DNA of 7,135 nucleotides from contig VGXH01000089.1 in the NCBI GenBank assembly GCA_016873405.1, positions 1 to 7,135 of the forward strand. Reading direction: 5' to 3'. Shown here in pieces: positions 1 to 6,156 of this stretch (positions are counted from its first letter, which is position 1; each line of letters opens with the position of its first letter). Made by a program: the position numbers and the translations under genes. This DNA is from a bacterium. Lineage in GTDB: Bacteria > Krumholzibacteriota > Krumholzibacteria > LZORAL124-64-63. A model generated the notes under the pieces. It was given only the letters and a program-made list of their open reading frames with translations, was not told the origin of the DNA and made no database searches.

Positions 1-13
1 GGCGGAATGAAGG

Positions 14-46
14 TGCCTTGGCTGGTGTTCATGTCCAGCCCAGGCA
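14..46. repeat. Inverted repeat / stem-loop
   Basis: Arms 14-25 (TGCCTTGGCTGG) and 35-46 (CCAGCCCAGGCA) pair at 11 of 12 positions, with one T-C mismatch at 19/41 and a 9-base loop. No T-run follows on the + strand, so it is not a canonical intrinsic terminator for a + strand gene. It could be an RNA hairpin between genes, an operator-like dyad, or a terminator of unusual type. Confidence 0.6.
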
Positions 47-162
47 ACTGCCGGGCCGGACGCAATCTCGACGGCACAACCCACGATACGCGTTTTGAGT
101 GGACCGCAGAACGGGCCTGGCCTACCGTGCCGTCGTCACTGGTCCGCCGACCCCCCTGCCGC

Positions 163-168
163 GAGGTG
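163..168 (+). promoter_or_regulatory. Ribosome binding site deciding the start at 179
   Basis: GAGGTG lies 10 bases before the ATG at 179. This favours 179 over the in-frame TTG at 95. The residues that a TTG start would add are Pro/Arg-rich and look neither like a signal peptide nor like the family. Confidence 0.5.
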
Positions 169-178
169 CCCCGCGCCG

Positions 179-1603
179 ATGCCCGTCCCCACCACCGCAC
201 CCGGCCTGCCGGCGGCCGCCCTTGCGCTGTGGTGCGCCGCGCTGTTCTGCCTGCCGTGGATCGGCGCCGACCTGATCATCCTGCTCAGCGGGCGCGATGC
301 CGGAGCTGGCCTGCAGCCCTCGTGGGTGTTGCTGCTGGGCGCCTGGCTGGCCGCCGGCCGGCCGCGCCACGCGCGCCGGGTGCCGCCGGCCTGGCGCCGG
401 GCTGCGCTGCTTTTGGTTGCCGCGGTCGTGGTCTCGGGGATCGGTCTGGTCGTGGCGCCGGCGACGGCGCCCGTCGGCGAAGCCTGGACGCGTTTCCTGA
501 AGCAGATCGTGCAGCTGGCGATCATGACGTCGTTTGCGATGTGGCCGGTGCTGCATCTGGAGGGAGCGGAGGCTTGGCGGCGCAGCGCCTCGTGCCTGGT
601 CGCCGGCGGCTTGCTGCAGGCGGCGTACGGCGGGCTGCAGCAGGTGTCCGGCGCCGAGCCGCTGCTGCTGCTGGCGGGCCTGGACCGGGTGTTCACGTCC
701 AACCCGTCGATCCTCAGCGGCTCGACCTTGCTGTACGTCGGGGATCGATTCACTGACGTGCCGCGCCTGCGCGGCACGGCCTGCGAGCCGCTCTACCTGG
801 GCAACTACCTGCTGCTGGTCCTGCCGCTGGTGGCTTTGACCGGCTGGTCACGCGCCCGGCGCCTGGTTGCGGCGTGGCTGCTGGCGCTGCTGCTGCTGCT
901 GACCTGGTCCCGCGGCGCCTGGCTCGGGGCGCTCGCCGCCGCCGTGGCCGCGGCCTGGTGGCGGCGGTCCAGGCCGGCGGCGGGAGCGCCGTCGCCGCCG
1001 GGCGCCGCTTCCGCCGCCGTGGCGACGGGCCGGTCGCGGCGCTGGCGGTCGCCCGCGGCGCTGTCGGTCATGATCGGACTGATGGGCCTGGGCGCGATCG
1101 CGGTGACGGGGGGCTGGGACGGCCTCACCCTTCCGTGGCGGCGGCTGGCCCAGTCGTTCAGCGAACACGACTGGTCGAACCTCACGCGCCTGTACTCGCT
1201 GCAGGCGGCGTGGCGCGCCTGGCTGCTCAGCCCGGTGGTGGGCATCGGCTGGGGGCAGTTCGGCTGGCACTTCCCGGCGCTCGTCGATCCGACGGGCCTG
1301 CAGGCGATGTTCACCTGGCCGGTCGTCGCGAACTTCCCGGCACTGGTGCTGTGCGAGACCGGTCTCGTGGGCGCCGCGATGTCGGCGTGGATCTGCGTGG
1401 GTTTGCTGCGCGAGGTGCGCCGCGCCGGCCGGCTGGCCGAGCCGCGGCACCGGGAGCGGATCGGCGCCTGCGCGGTGGCGGCGCTCGGCATCGCGGTGCA
1501 GACCCTGACGTTCGCACAGTACAATCTGGCGCACGCTTGGGTGGCGCTGGGACTGCTCGCGACCGCGCTGCTGGAGGCGCGCCGCGCGCCGGAGGCGCGA
1601 TGA
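179..1603 (+). CDS. O-antigen ligase/polymerase-like (Wzy_C superfamily) integral membrane protein
   Basis: This 474-residue protein is dominated by hydrophobic segments, by eye about ten to twelve transmembrane helices, the first starting near residue 12. Two features point to the Wzy/WaaL family. One is a conserved-looking loop R198-GTACEP leading into a long Leu-rich helix. The other is a TWSRGAWLG motif at residues 242-250, the usual helix-end signature of the Wzy_C domain. A second extracytoplasmic stretch ends in SPVVGIGWGQF (G355-F361), matching the family's 'npl.GvG.g.f' pattern. Proteins of this family polymerise repeat units or ligate a lipid-linked glycan to an acceptor in the outer leaflet of the inner membrane, and sequence alone cannot decide which. 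Residues 262-290 form an Arg/Ala/Pro-rich loop of low complexity. The stop overlaps the next start (ATGA), so the two genes are probably translationally coupled. An in-frame TTG at 95 would add 28 residues but is less likely. Confidence 0.82.
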   Translation: MPVPTTAPGLPAAALALWCAALFCLPWIGADLIILLSGRDAGAGLQPSWVLLLGAWLAAGRPRHARRVPPAWRRAALLLVAAVVVSGIGLVVAPATAPVGEAWTRFLKQIVQLAIMTSFAMWPVLHLEGAEAWRRSASCLVAGGLLQAAYGGLQQVSGAEPLLLLAGLDRVFTSNPSILSGSTLLYVGDRFTDVPRLRGTACEPLYLGNYLLLVLPLVALTGWSRARRLVAAWLLALLLLLTWSRGAWLGALAAAVAAAWWRRSRPAAGAPSPPGAASAAVATGRSRRWRSPAALSVMIGLMGLGAIAVTGGWDGLTLPWRRLAQSFSEHDWSNLTRLYSLQAAWRAWLLSPVVGIGWGQFGWHFPALVDPTGLQAMFTWPVVANFPALVLCETGLVGAAMSAWICVGLLREVRRAGRLAEPRHRERIGACAVAALGIAVQTLTFAQYNLAHAWVALGLLATALLEARRAPEAR

Positions 1604-2733
1604 CGGCGGCGCCGGTCATCGTGCTCGAAGCCCTGGCGATGCGCGGGCAGCCGACCGGCGTGGCGGGCGGGGCTCGCGAACTGATCGCCGCGCTGGCGGC
1701 GCGGGACCGCGGCTTCGCGTTCGTGGTCGTCGCCGGCGATGACGACGTGTTCGCCGATCTGCGCGACCGGCCCGGCTGGAGCCTGGAGGTGGTCCCGGCA
1801 GGCGACGCGACCCGCCGTGAGTGGACCCGTCAGGTGCTGCTGCCGGTGGCCTGCCGTCGCTGGGGGGCCGCGCTGGTGCACGGATTGCAGCCGGTCGCGC
1901 CGTGGGCGGCCCCGTGTCCGGTGGTGCTGACCGTGCACGACCTCGCCTGGCGGACGATGCCGGAGGTGATACCCCAGCCCCGCCGGGCGTGGCTGAGCGC
2001 GGCGGTGCCGGCGTCGCTGGCCCGCGCCCGCCTGCTGCTGGCCAACAGCCGGACCACGGCGGCGGCGCTGACCGGCGCGTTTCCGCGTCTGGCCGATCGC
2101 GTGCGGGAGGTGCCGCACGGCACGCCGGCCTGGGCGCTCGCCGGCGACCTGCCTGCGCCCGCGCCCGTGGCCCATCCGTTCTTCCTGTTCGTCGGGCGCC
2201 TGGAGCCCCGCAAGAATCTCCCGCGTCTGCTGGAAGCCTACGAACGGCTTGTGGTCCGCACGGATGGGCAGGCGCCCGACCTCTGCCTGGCGGGGCCCGA
2301 GGGCTGGGGTCTCGGGCCGGTGCGCGAGCGGCTGGCGCGCCCGTCTCTGGCCGGGCGCGTCCGCGTGACGGGTTGGTGCGCGCCCGCCGACCTGAGGGCT
2401 TTGTACGCCGCGGCGCTGGCGCTGGTCTTCCCCTCCCTGGACGAAGGTTTCGGCCTGCCGGTGCTCGAAGCGATGGGCTGCGGCCTTCCGGTTCTGACAG
2501 CCGACAGGGGGGCGACGGCCGAGGTCGCCGGTGACGCGGCGCTCCTGGTGGACCCGCAGGACACGCAGGCGCTGGCCGACGCCATGTTCCGGCTGGCTCG
2601 CGACGCCGCCCTGCGAACCGCGCTGGCGGCTGGCGGCCGGCGACGGGCCGCGACCTGGACCTGGGAACGCACAGCTGACCTGACGGCAGCGGCTTACGCC
2701 GAGATCGCCGCGCCGGCCGCGGCCAGAAAATGA
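1600..2733 (+). CDS. GT4-family glycosyltransferase (GT-B fold)
   Basis: This 377-residue protein is a normal length for retaining GT4 enzymes, which move a sugar from a nucleotide-sugar to a growing lipid-linked glycan at the cytoplasmic membrane face. The N-terminal half has a Gly-rich acceptor-side loop TGVAGGAR (residues 19-26) and the LTVHDLAW stretch around H113. The C-terminal half opens with FVGRLEPRKNL, where R200 and K205 match the usual donor-phosphate contacts. It also carries the E-x7-E motif in DEGFGLPVLEAMGCGLPV (E282 and E290), the clearest family mark. The end has the usual final helices. No signal peptide or transmembrane helix is visible. The ATG overlaps the previous stop by ATGA, and GGAGG at 1591-1595 sits 4 bases upstream. 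Sugar donor and linkage cannot be read from the sequence. It resembles mannosyl- and rhamnosyltransferase-type GT4 proteins of capsule and O-antigen loci. Confidence 0.9.
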   Translation: MTAAPVIVLEALAMRGQPTGVAGGARELIAALAARDRGFAFVVVAGDDDVFADLRDRPGWSLEVVPAGDATRREWTRQVLLPVACRRWGAALVHGLQPVAPWAAPCPVVLTVHDLAWRTMPEVIPQPRRAWLSAAVPASLARARLLLANSRTTAAALTGAFPRLADRVREVPHGTPAWALAGDLPAPAPVAHPFFLFVGRLEPRKNLPRLLEAYERLVVRTDGQAPDLCLAGPEGWGLGPVRERLARPSLAGRVRVTGWCAPADLRALYAAALALVFPSLDEGFGLPVLEAMGCGLPVLTADRGATAEVAGDAALLVDPQDTQALADAMFRLARDAALRTALAAGGRRRAATWTWERTADLTAAAYAEIAAPAAARK

Positions 2734-2739
2734 TTGCCT
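2734..2739 (+). promoter_or_regulatory. Possible weak promoter, -35 element (with -10 at 2757-2762)
   Basis: TTGCCT at 2734-2739 lies 17 bases before TAGGTT at 2757-2762, a sigma70-like arrangement in which the -10 matches only 3 of 6 consensus bases. It sits in the only gap of any size inside the polysaccharide genes and could give the WecA-like gene its own transcription. In GC-rich DNA such a match may be chance. Confidence 0.25.
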
Positions 2740-2758
2740 GCCCGGCGGGGTTGCCGTA

Positions 2759-2768
2759 GGTTGCAACC
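2759..2768. repeat. Perfect 10-base palindrome in intergenic gap
   Basis: GGTTGCAACC is its own reverse complement and overlaps the candidate -10 element. An extra GGTTGC copy lies just upstream at 2749-2754. It may be an operator half-site arrangement, but its short length makes coincidence possible. Confidence 0.35.
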
Positions 2769-2808
2769 GTGCCCGGAGGGGGGTGCGGTCGGGCGATCCG
2801 GCGTCGGC

Positions 2809-2814
2809 GGGAGG
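2809..2814 (+). promoter_or_regulatory. Ribosome binding site for the GTG start at 2819
   Basis: GGGAGG ends 4 bases before GTG at 2819. This chooses 2819 over the in-frame GTG at 2783, which would add 12 residues (RSGDPASAGG-like) before the first membrane helix and has no comparable site. Confidence 0.6.
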
Positions 2815-2818
2815 TATC

Positions 2819-4078
2819 GTGAAGCTCGAAATCGTCGCTCTGCTCGGATTCGCGGCAGCGTTCCTGATGTCGTGGCTCGTCCAGCCGCACTTCCGGAACC
2901 TCGGCTTCCTGACCGAGATCGTCGACCATCCCGGATACCGCCGAGCGCACCGCGAGCCGGTTCCCCGCACCGGCGGCATGGCCATCTTCATCTCGTTCTT
3001 CTGCGCGCTGTTCTTCCTGGAGCACGTGATCCTCGACACGCGCCTGCCGTGGTCGTGGCTGGGCATCCTCAGCGGCGCCGGGTTGGCGATCCTGGCCCTG
3101 GGAGTGGGCGATGACCGCTTCGGGATCCACGCGGAGAAGAAGCTCTACGGGCAGCTGCTGGTCATCCTCGCGCTGATGCTCTTCGGCCAGCGCCTCGACA
3201 CGGTGACGATGCCCGTGGTCGGGACGATCCCCCTGGGCGGCTGGGCCTGGCCGGTGACGTTGCTGTGGTACCTCGGGTTCATCAACTCCATGAACCTGAT
3301 CGACGGCCTCGACGGCCTGGCCAGCGGCATCAGCGTGCTGGCCTCGGCCGCGCTCGTGGTCATCTCGATGGCCGTGCAGGAGATGTACTCGACGCTCTTC
3401 GCGGCCACGGTCTGCGGCGCGACGATGGCGTTCTTCTACTGGAACGTCAGCAAGCGGAAGATCTTCCTCGGCGACTCCGGCAGCATGTGGATGGGACTGG
3501 TGCTGGCCAGCCTGATGCTGAACCTCAGCCAGAGCGCGCCCATCCAGTTGCCCGTCCTGCTGGCGCCGATGATCGTGCCGATCTGGGACACCGGCACCAC
3601 GATCGTCCGTCGCTACCGGCGACGTACTTCGATCTTCCAGGCCGACGACTTCCACCTGCACCACCGACTGCTGCGGCTCGGCTTCTCGCCGGCGGGCGCC
3701 ACGGCCTGCCTGCTGCTGGTGACCACCGGCACCACGCTGTTCGCGCTGAGCGACTTCCTGAACATCGCCTGGCTGGGGCTGCCGGCGATGGGTCTGTGGA
3801 TGCTGGCGGCGCAACTCGGCGCCCAGCGCCACCTGCGGAATCGCCGGCTCGGCCTGGATCTCTTCAGCGAGGTGTCGTACGCGCTGGGCCTCGACGACCG
3901 ACTGGACAAGCTGACCGGGCGCATGGAACAGGACGTCGCGGACATCATCGACCTGCAGGCCGAGCGGCAGCGCGTGGCCCGCGTCCGGGCCGCCCAGCGC
4001 GACGGCACCACCGGTGCCCCGGCCGAGCCGGAGGACGCGCCTCGTGCCGTTCGACCCCGTACCGGAGACGATCGCTGA
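2819..4078 (+). CDS. WecA/TagO-family undecaprenyl-phosphate sugar-1-phosphate transferase
   Basis: This 419-residue polytopic membrane enzyme of the MraY/WecA superfamily (glycosyl transferase family 4, PNPT) moves a HexNAc-1-phosphate from UDP-sugar to undecaprenyl phosphate, the first membrane step of glycan assembly. All diagnostic motifs are present. D36-HPGYRRAHREPVPRTGG (to residue 53) follows the first helix. GVGDDRF carries the Mg-binding pair D98/D99. NSMNLIDGLDGLASG (N156, N159, D162, D165) and FLGDSGS (G218, D219) follow. HLHHRL (H279, H281, H282, R283), preceded by DD at 276-277, is the loop typical of WecA/TagO rather than MraY. The last helix ends near residue 333. The remaining ~85 residues form a charged, partly heptad-like tail, longer than in usual 350-365 residue relatives. 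The next gene starts inside its last 35 bases. The exact amino sugar (GlcNAc or another) is unknown. Confidence 0.93.
   Translation: MKLEIVALLGFAAAFLMSWLVQPHFRNLGFLTEIVDHPGYRRAHREPVPRTGGMAIFISFFCALFFLEHVILDTRLPWSWLGILSGAGLAILALGVGDDRFGIHAEKKLYGQLLVILALMLFGQRLDTVTMPVVGTIPLGGWAWPVTLLWYLGFINSMNLIDGLDGLASGISVLASAALVVISMAVQEMYSTLFAATVCGATMAFFYWNVSKRKIFLGDSGSMWMGLVLASLMLNLSQSAPIQLPVLLAPMIVPIWDTGTTIVRRYRRRTSIFQADDFHLHHRLLRLGFSPAGATACLLLVTTGTTLFALSDFLNIAWLGLPAMGLWMLAAQLGAQRHLRNRRLGLDLFSEVSYALGLDDRLDKLTGRMEQDVADIIDLQAERQRVARVRAAQRDGTTGAPAEPEDAPRAVRPRTGDDR
4030..4034 (+). promoter_or_regulatory. Ribosome binding site for the GTG start at 4044
   Basis: GGAGG lies 9 bases before GTG at 4044, inside the coding end of the previous gene. 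This selects 4044 over the upstream in-frame GTG at 4014 and suggests translational coupling. Confidence 0.6.
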
Positions 4079-4700
4079 GCTGTGCCGGGCAGCGCCCGTC
4101 TCCTGGCGCGCGGTGGAACTCGGTTGCGGCGACGGTGTGCTGCTGAGGCGTCTGCGGGCGCTCGGCATCTGGTGCGCGGGCCTCGACAGCGCGCCGCCGC
4201 AGCTGGCGGCGGGTGTGTCAGTGCGCGGCGACGCGCGATGGCCGCCGCTGCGCCCGTCTTCGCTGGACCTGCTGCTGGCTCCGAATCTGGTCCGCCACCT
4301 GATGGCGGCCGATCCGCGCTGCGGATTCCTCGAGTCGTGGCTCGATCTGCTGCGGCCGGGCGGCTCGCTGTTCGTGATCGAGGATGAACCGACGCCCGGC
4401 GCGGCGGCGGCCAATTACCGCGAGTTGCAGGCATTCCTGGCGCGCCTGGCGCCGGACCGGCGGGGGCCGCTGATCTCCTTGGACGCCTTTAGGCGCGCGT
4501 TGCCGGCGGCGCTGGCCGCCAGGGTGGCCGATTGCGGCACGGCCCCCAACCGCTGGCCCCTGGATGTGGCCGCGGTGCTGGCGATGCTGGCGGGCGGACG
4601 GCCGCGTCCCGCGGGCGAAGCGGCGCGGCTGGCGGCGGCGATCCGGAGGCACGGGCTGTCCTGCGGACGCCTGTGGTGGGCACGCCTGAACGGCGACTGA
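4044..4700 (+). CDS. Class I SAM-dependent methyltransferase (Methyltransf_11-like)
   Basis: This is a 218-residue soluble protein with the Rossmann-type methyltransferase pattern. Motif I is VELGCGDG (residues 24-31), the SAM-binding Gly loop. An acidic residue (D48 in GLDSAP) ends strand 2. RGDARWPPLRPSSLDLLL (from residue 61) matches the usual 'gDa..lPf.d.sfD' segment. LRPGGSLFVIEDE (R104-PGG) is the strand 5 region. Residues from about 115 to the end are helical and Ala/Arg-rich and probably form the substrate side. No membrane segment is seen. It overlaps the WecA-like gene by 35 bases out of frame and is followed 22 bases later by the deacetylase-like gene, so it is probably co-transcribed. 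It might methylate a sugar of the glycan or a lipid-linked intermediate. The substrate is inferred from neighbours only, since the same fold acts on small molecules, quinones and proteins. Confidence 0.8.
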   Translation: MPFDPVPETIAELCRAAPVSWRAVELGCGDGVLLRRLRALGIWCAGLDSAPPQLAAGVSVRGDARWPPLRPSSLDLLLAPNLVRHLMAADPRCGFLESWLDLLRPGGSLFVIEDEPTPGAAAANYRELQAFLARLAPDRRGPLISLDAFRRALPAALAARVADCGTAPNRWPLDVAAVLAMLAGGRPRPAGEAARLAAAIRRHGLSCGRLWWARLNGD

Positions 4701-4722
4701 CCGGAACGGGGCGGGGGACGTC

Positions 4723-6021
4723 ATGGCGCGAGGCTGGGGCGGCATCTGGGTGATCGCGGCGGTGGCCGCCGTGGCGGCCGCGGCGCTGTTGACGAGCGGA
4801 CAGCCGTCCGCGGTCGACTGGCGGCGGTTGCGCGCGGTCGCGCTGGAGAGCGATGACTGGGGCCTTGCCGGCTTCGTGCCTGAGAGCGACGCCTGGAGCG
4901 GCCTGGAGCGGGAGACCCTGTCGCCGGGCCACTTCCCCGCGGTCTACTGGAACTCCACGCTCGAGGACAGCGCCAGCGTGGCTCGACTCGCGGCGGTGCT
5001 CGCCGGCTGCCGTGGGCGCGACGGCCGGCCGGCTGTGCTGCAGCCGAACTACGTCATGTCGGCGCTCGAATGGAACGGCCGGGATTGGGGGCGGCGCGAC
5101 CTGCCCGATCTGCCTGTGGCCTACGAGCGGCCGGGGCTGTGGCGGGCGGTCGCCGAGGCGCTCGCGGCCGGGGTCTGGTATCCCGAGTACCACGCCGCCT
5201 GGCACTACGACCCCGAGCGCCGGCGCCAGGCGGTCGCGGCCGGAGGGCCGGCCCTGGCGGCGGCCGAGCGCGGCATCATGCTCTTTCCCGGCAGCGAGGC
5301 CGCGCGCGAGTTGGGGCCCTGGCGCACGACCGCCGAATTGGCGGCCGAACTGGATGCCGGCCTGGCCATCTTCCGGCGGGCGTTCGGGAGGCCGGCCGGA
5401 GCGATCATCGCGCCGGACTACACCTGGGACGGCCGCTGCGAGTCCCTGTGGGCTTCGCGCGGTTTGCGGGTGATCCAGGCCAAGCGCGAGCAGCGCCACC
5501 CCGGACTGCCGCCCGGCGCGTTCGGCCGGGCGCTCAAGGTGCTCGAGCGGCAGTGGGCGCGCGTCGGGCACCCGGACCGCGTCTACCTGGAACGCAACGT
5601 GCGCCTCGAGCCGGTGCAGGCTCCCGATCCCGCGCATGTCGTCGCCTCCGCCCTGGCGCAGACCGAGACCGCCTGGCGGCGGGGCGAGCCGGCCATCGTC
5701 GAGACGCACCGCGTGAATTTCGCGCACGGTGAGCCGGAGCTGGCGGCGGAAGGGCGGCGGGCGCTGGCCGCCTATCTGTCCGGACTGGCGGCAGGGGGCG
5801 GGCCACGGCCGGTGTTCGTCGTCGACGCCGAGATCGCCGCGCTGGCGCGCCGCGGCGCCAGCGCGATCGTGGCGGGCGGGCGGCAGATTCTGCGGAACGG
5901 CAGCAATTCCAGGCGCTTGGTGGCCTGCGCGCCCAGCGGAAATGGGCAGCCCGGCCTCGTCTCGCTGTGGTTGCTGGACACGGGCTTCCACGGCGTCGCG
6001 GAGGCGGGGGCCGGGCACTGA
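4723..6021 (+). CDS. Exported polysaccharide deacetylase-like protein (SDDWG type)
   Basis: This 432-residue protein begins with a hydrophobic segment (about residues 7-24, IWVIAAVAAVAAAALL), either a signal peptide or an N-terminal anchor, so the rest probably lies outside the cytoplasm. VALESDDWG (E42-SDDWG) stands where carbohydrate esterase family 4 proteins have the metal-binding Asp motif. A His pair occurs in EYHAAWHYD (H157, H161), where the NodB fold has its metal-binding His motif, but with H-x3-H spacing rather than the usual H[ST]x3H. AIIAPDYTWDG (227-237), IQAKREQRHPG (251-261) and ETHRVNF (327-333) follow the order I recall for bacterial 'SDDWG' proteins annotated as polysaccharide (de)acetylase-like. 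Position at the end of the locus fits a role in trimming or modifying the exported glycan. The catalytic activity is not proven; a glycoside hydrolase-like barrel is the main alternative. GGGGGA at 4713-4718 is a plausible ribosome binding site. Confidence 0.65.
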   Translation: MARGWGGIWVIAAVAAVAAAALLTSGQPSAVDWRRLRAVALESDDWGLAGFVPESDAWSGLERETLSPGHFPAVYWNSTLEDSASVARLAAVLAGCRGRDGRPAVLQPNYVMSALEWNGRDWGRRDLPDLPVAYERPGLWRAVAEALAAGVWYPEYHAAWHYDPERRRQAVAAGGPALAAAERGIMLFPGSEAARELGPWRTTAELAAELDAGLAIFRRAFGRPAGAIIAPDYTWDGRCESLWASRGLRVIQAKREQRHPGLPPGAFGRALKVLERQWARVGHPDRVYLERNVRLEPVQAPDPAHVVASALAQTETAWRRGEPAIVETHRVNFAHGEPELAAEGRRALAAYLSGLAAGGGPRPVFVVDAEIAALARRGASAIVAGGRQILRNGSNSRRLVACAPSGNGQPGLVSLWLLDTGFHGVAEAGAGH

Positions 6022-6035
6022 CGGCTGACCCCGCC
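6003..6035 (+). terminator. GC-rich hairpin across the stop codon, possible weak terminator
   Basis: GGCGGGG (6003-6009) can pair with CCCCGCC (6029-6035) around a 19-base loop that has an inner CCG/CGG pairing. It spans the TGA at 6019-6021. No T-run follows, so termination would be inefficient or need another factor. It is the only terminator-like structure between the polysaccharide genes and the next promoter. Confidence 0.3.
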
Positions 6036-6051
6036 GGTTCGATAACGTGCT

Positions 6052-6063
6052 TTCAGATCTGAA
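6052..6063. repeat. 12-base perfect palindrome, candidate operator
   Basis: TTCAGATCTGAA equals its own reverse complement. Its right end is 35 bases before the -35 element, a position suitable for an activator or regulator dimer. The loop would be too tight for a strong RNA hairpin and no T-run follows, so a DNA-binding site is more likely than a terminator. Confidence 0.4.
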
Positions 6064-6098
6064 GATTTCCTGCTCTGAGGGTGGCTGAATTTGTGTCA

Positions 6099-6127
6099 TT
6101 GACCGCTTTTGCCCTCTTTGGTATAGT
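6099..6127 (+). promoter_or_regulatory. Sigma70-type promoter with extended -10
   Basis: TTGACC (6099-6104) matches 5 of 6 bases of the -35 consensus and TATAGT (6122-6127) 5 of 6 of the -10, with an ideal 17-base spacer. TG at 6119-6120 gives an extended -10. Transcription should start near 6133-6136. It points toward the peptidase gene and lies in the most AT-rich stretch of the window. Confidence 0.75.
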
Positions 6128-6129
6128 CT

Positions 6130-6148
6130 TAGATCACATGAGAATCTA
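6130..6148. repeat. Inverted repeat at the predicted transcription start
   Basis: TAGAT (6130-6134) and ATCTA (6144-6148) are complementary arms around 9 bases, centred just downstream of the -10. A repressor bound here would cover the start site. Alternatively it would form only a weak 5' hairpin in the RNA. Confidence 0.35.
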
Positions 6149-6156
6149 GCCACGGT

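Larger units (their letters stand above)
1..178. other. Upstream region with no supportable gene
   Basis: Nothing here can be called with confidence. Frame 3 is open from the left edge and ends at a TGA at 96-98, so 3-98 could be the tail of an upstream gene ending in ...NPRYAF. Its third positions are not GC-rich like those of the real genes, which argues against this. Frame 1 is open with higher GC3, but runs straight on to 756 inside the next gene in the wrong frame. A strong inverted repeat at 14-46 suggests part of the stretch is non-coding. I see no clear promoter for the downstream gene. Confidence 0.4.

Noticed and set aside
95..178. TTG start at 95 for the Wzy-like gene
   Set aside because: ATG at 179 has a good ribosome binding site and begins next to the first membrane helix. 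The extra 28 residues look non-coding.
7..756. Plus-strand frame-1 open frame across the left edge
   Set aside because: It overlaps the Wzy-like gene in the wrong frame for most of its length and becomes Arg/Ala/Gly-rich nonsense after 180.
661..903. CTG-rich runs resembling microsatellites (also near 6604-6620)
   Set aside because: These are in-frame leucine codons of membrane or hydrophobic segments in a genome that prefers CTG, and copy numbers are low.
1616..4414. Very long minus-strand open frame (932 codons) and a second one at 805-3066
   Set aside because: They run antisense to genes with clear family motifs. The predicted proteins are Arg/Pro/Ala/Gln-rich without recognisable domains, as expected for shadows of high-GC3 genes.
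6138..6149. Three-codon ATG-AGA-ATC-TAG frame at the predicted transcript start
   Set aside because: It is too short and too close to the 5' end to support as a gene, and no ribosome binding site is possible.
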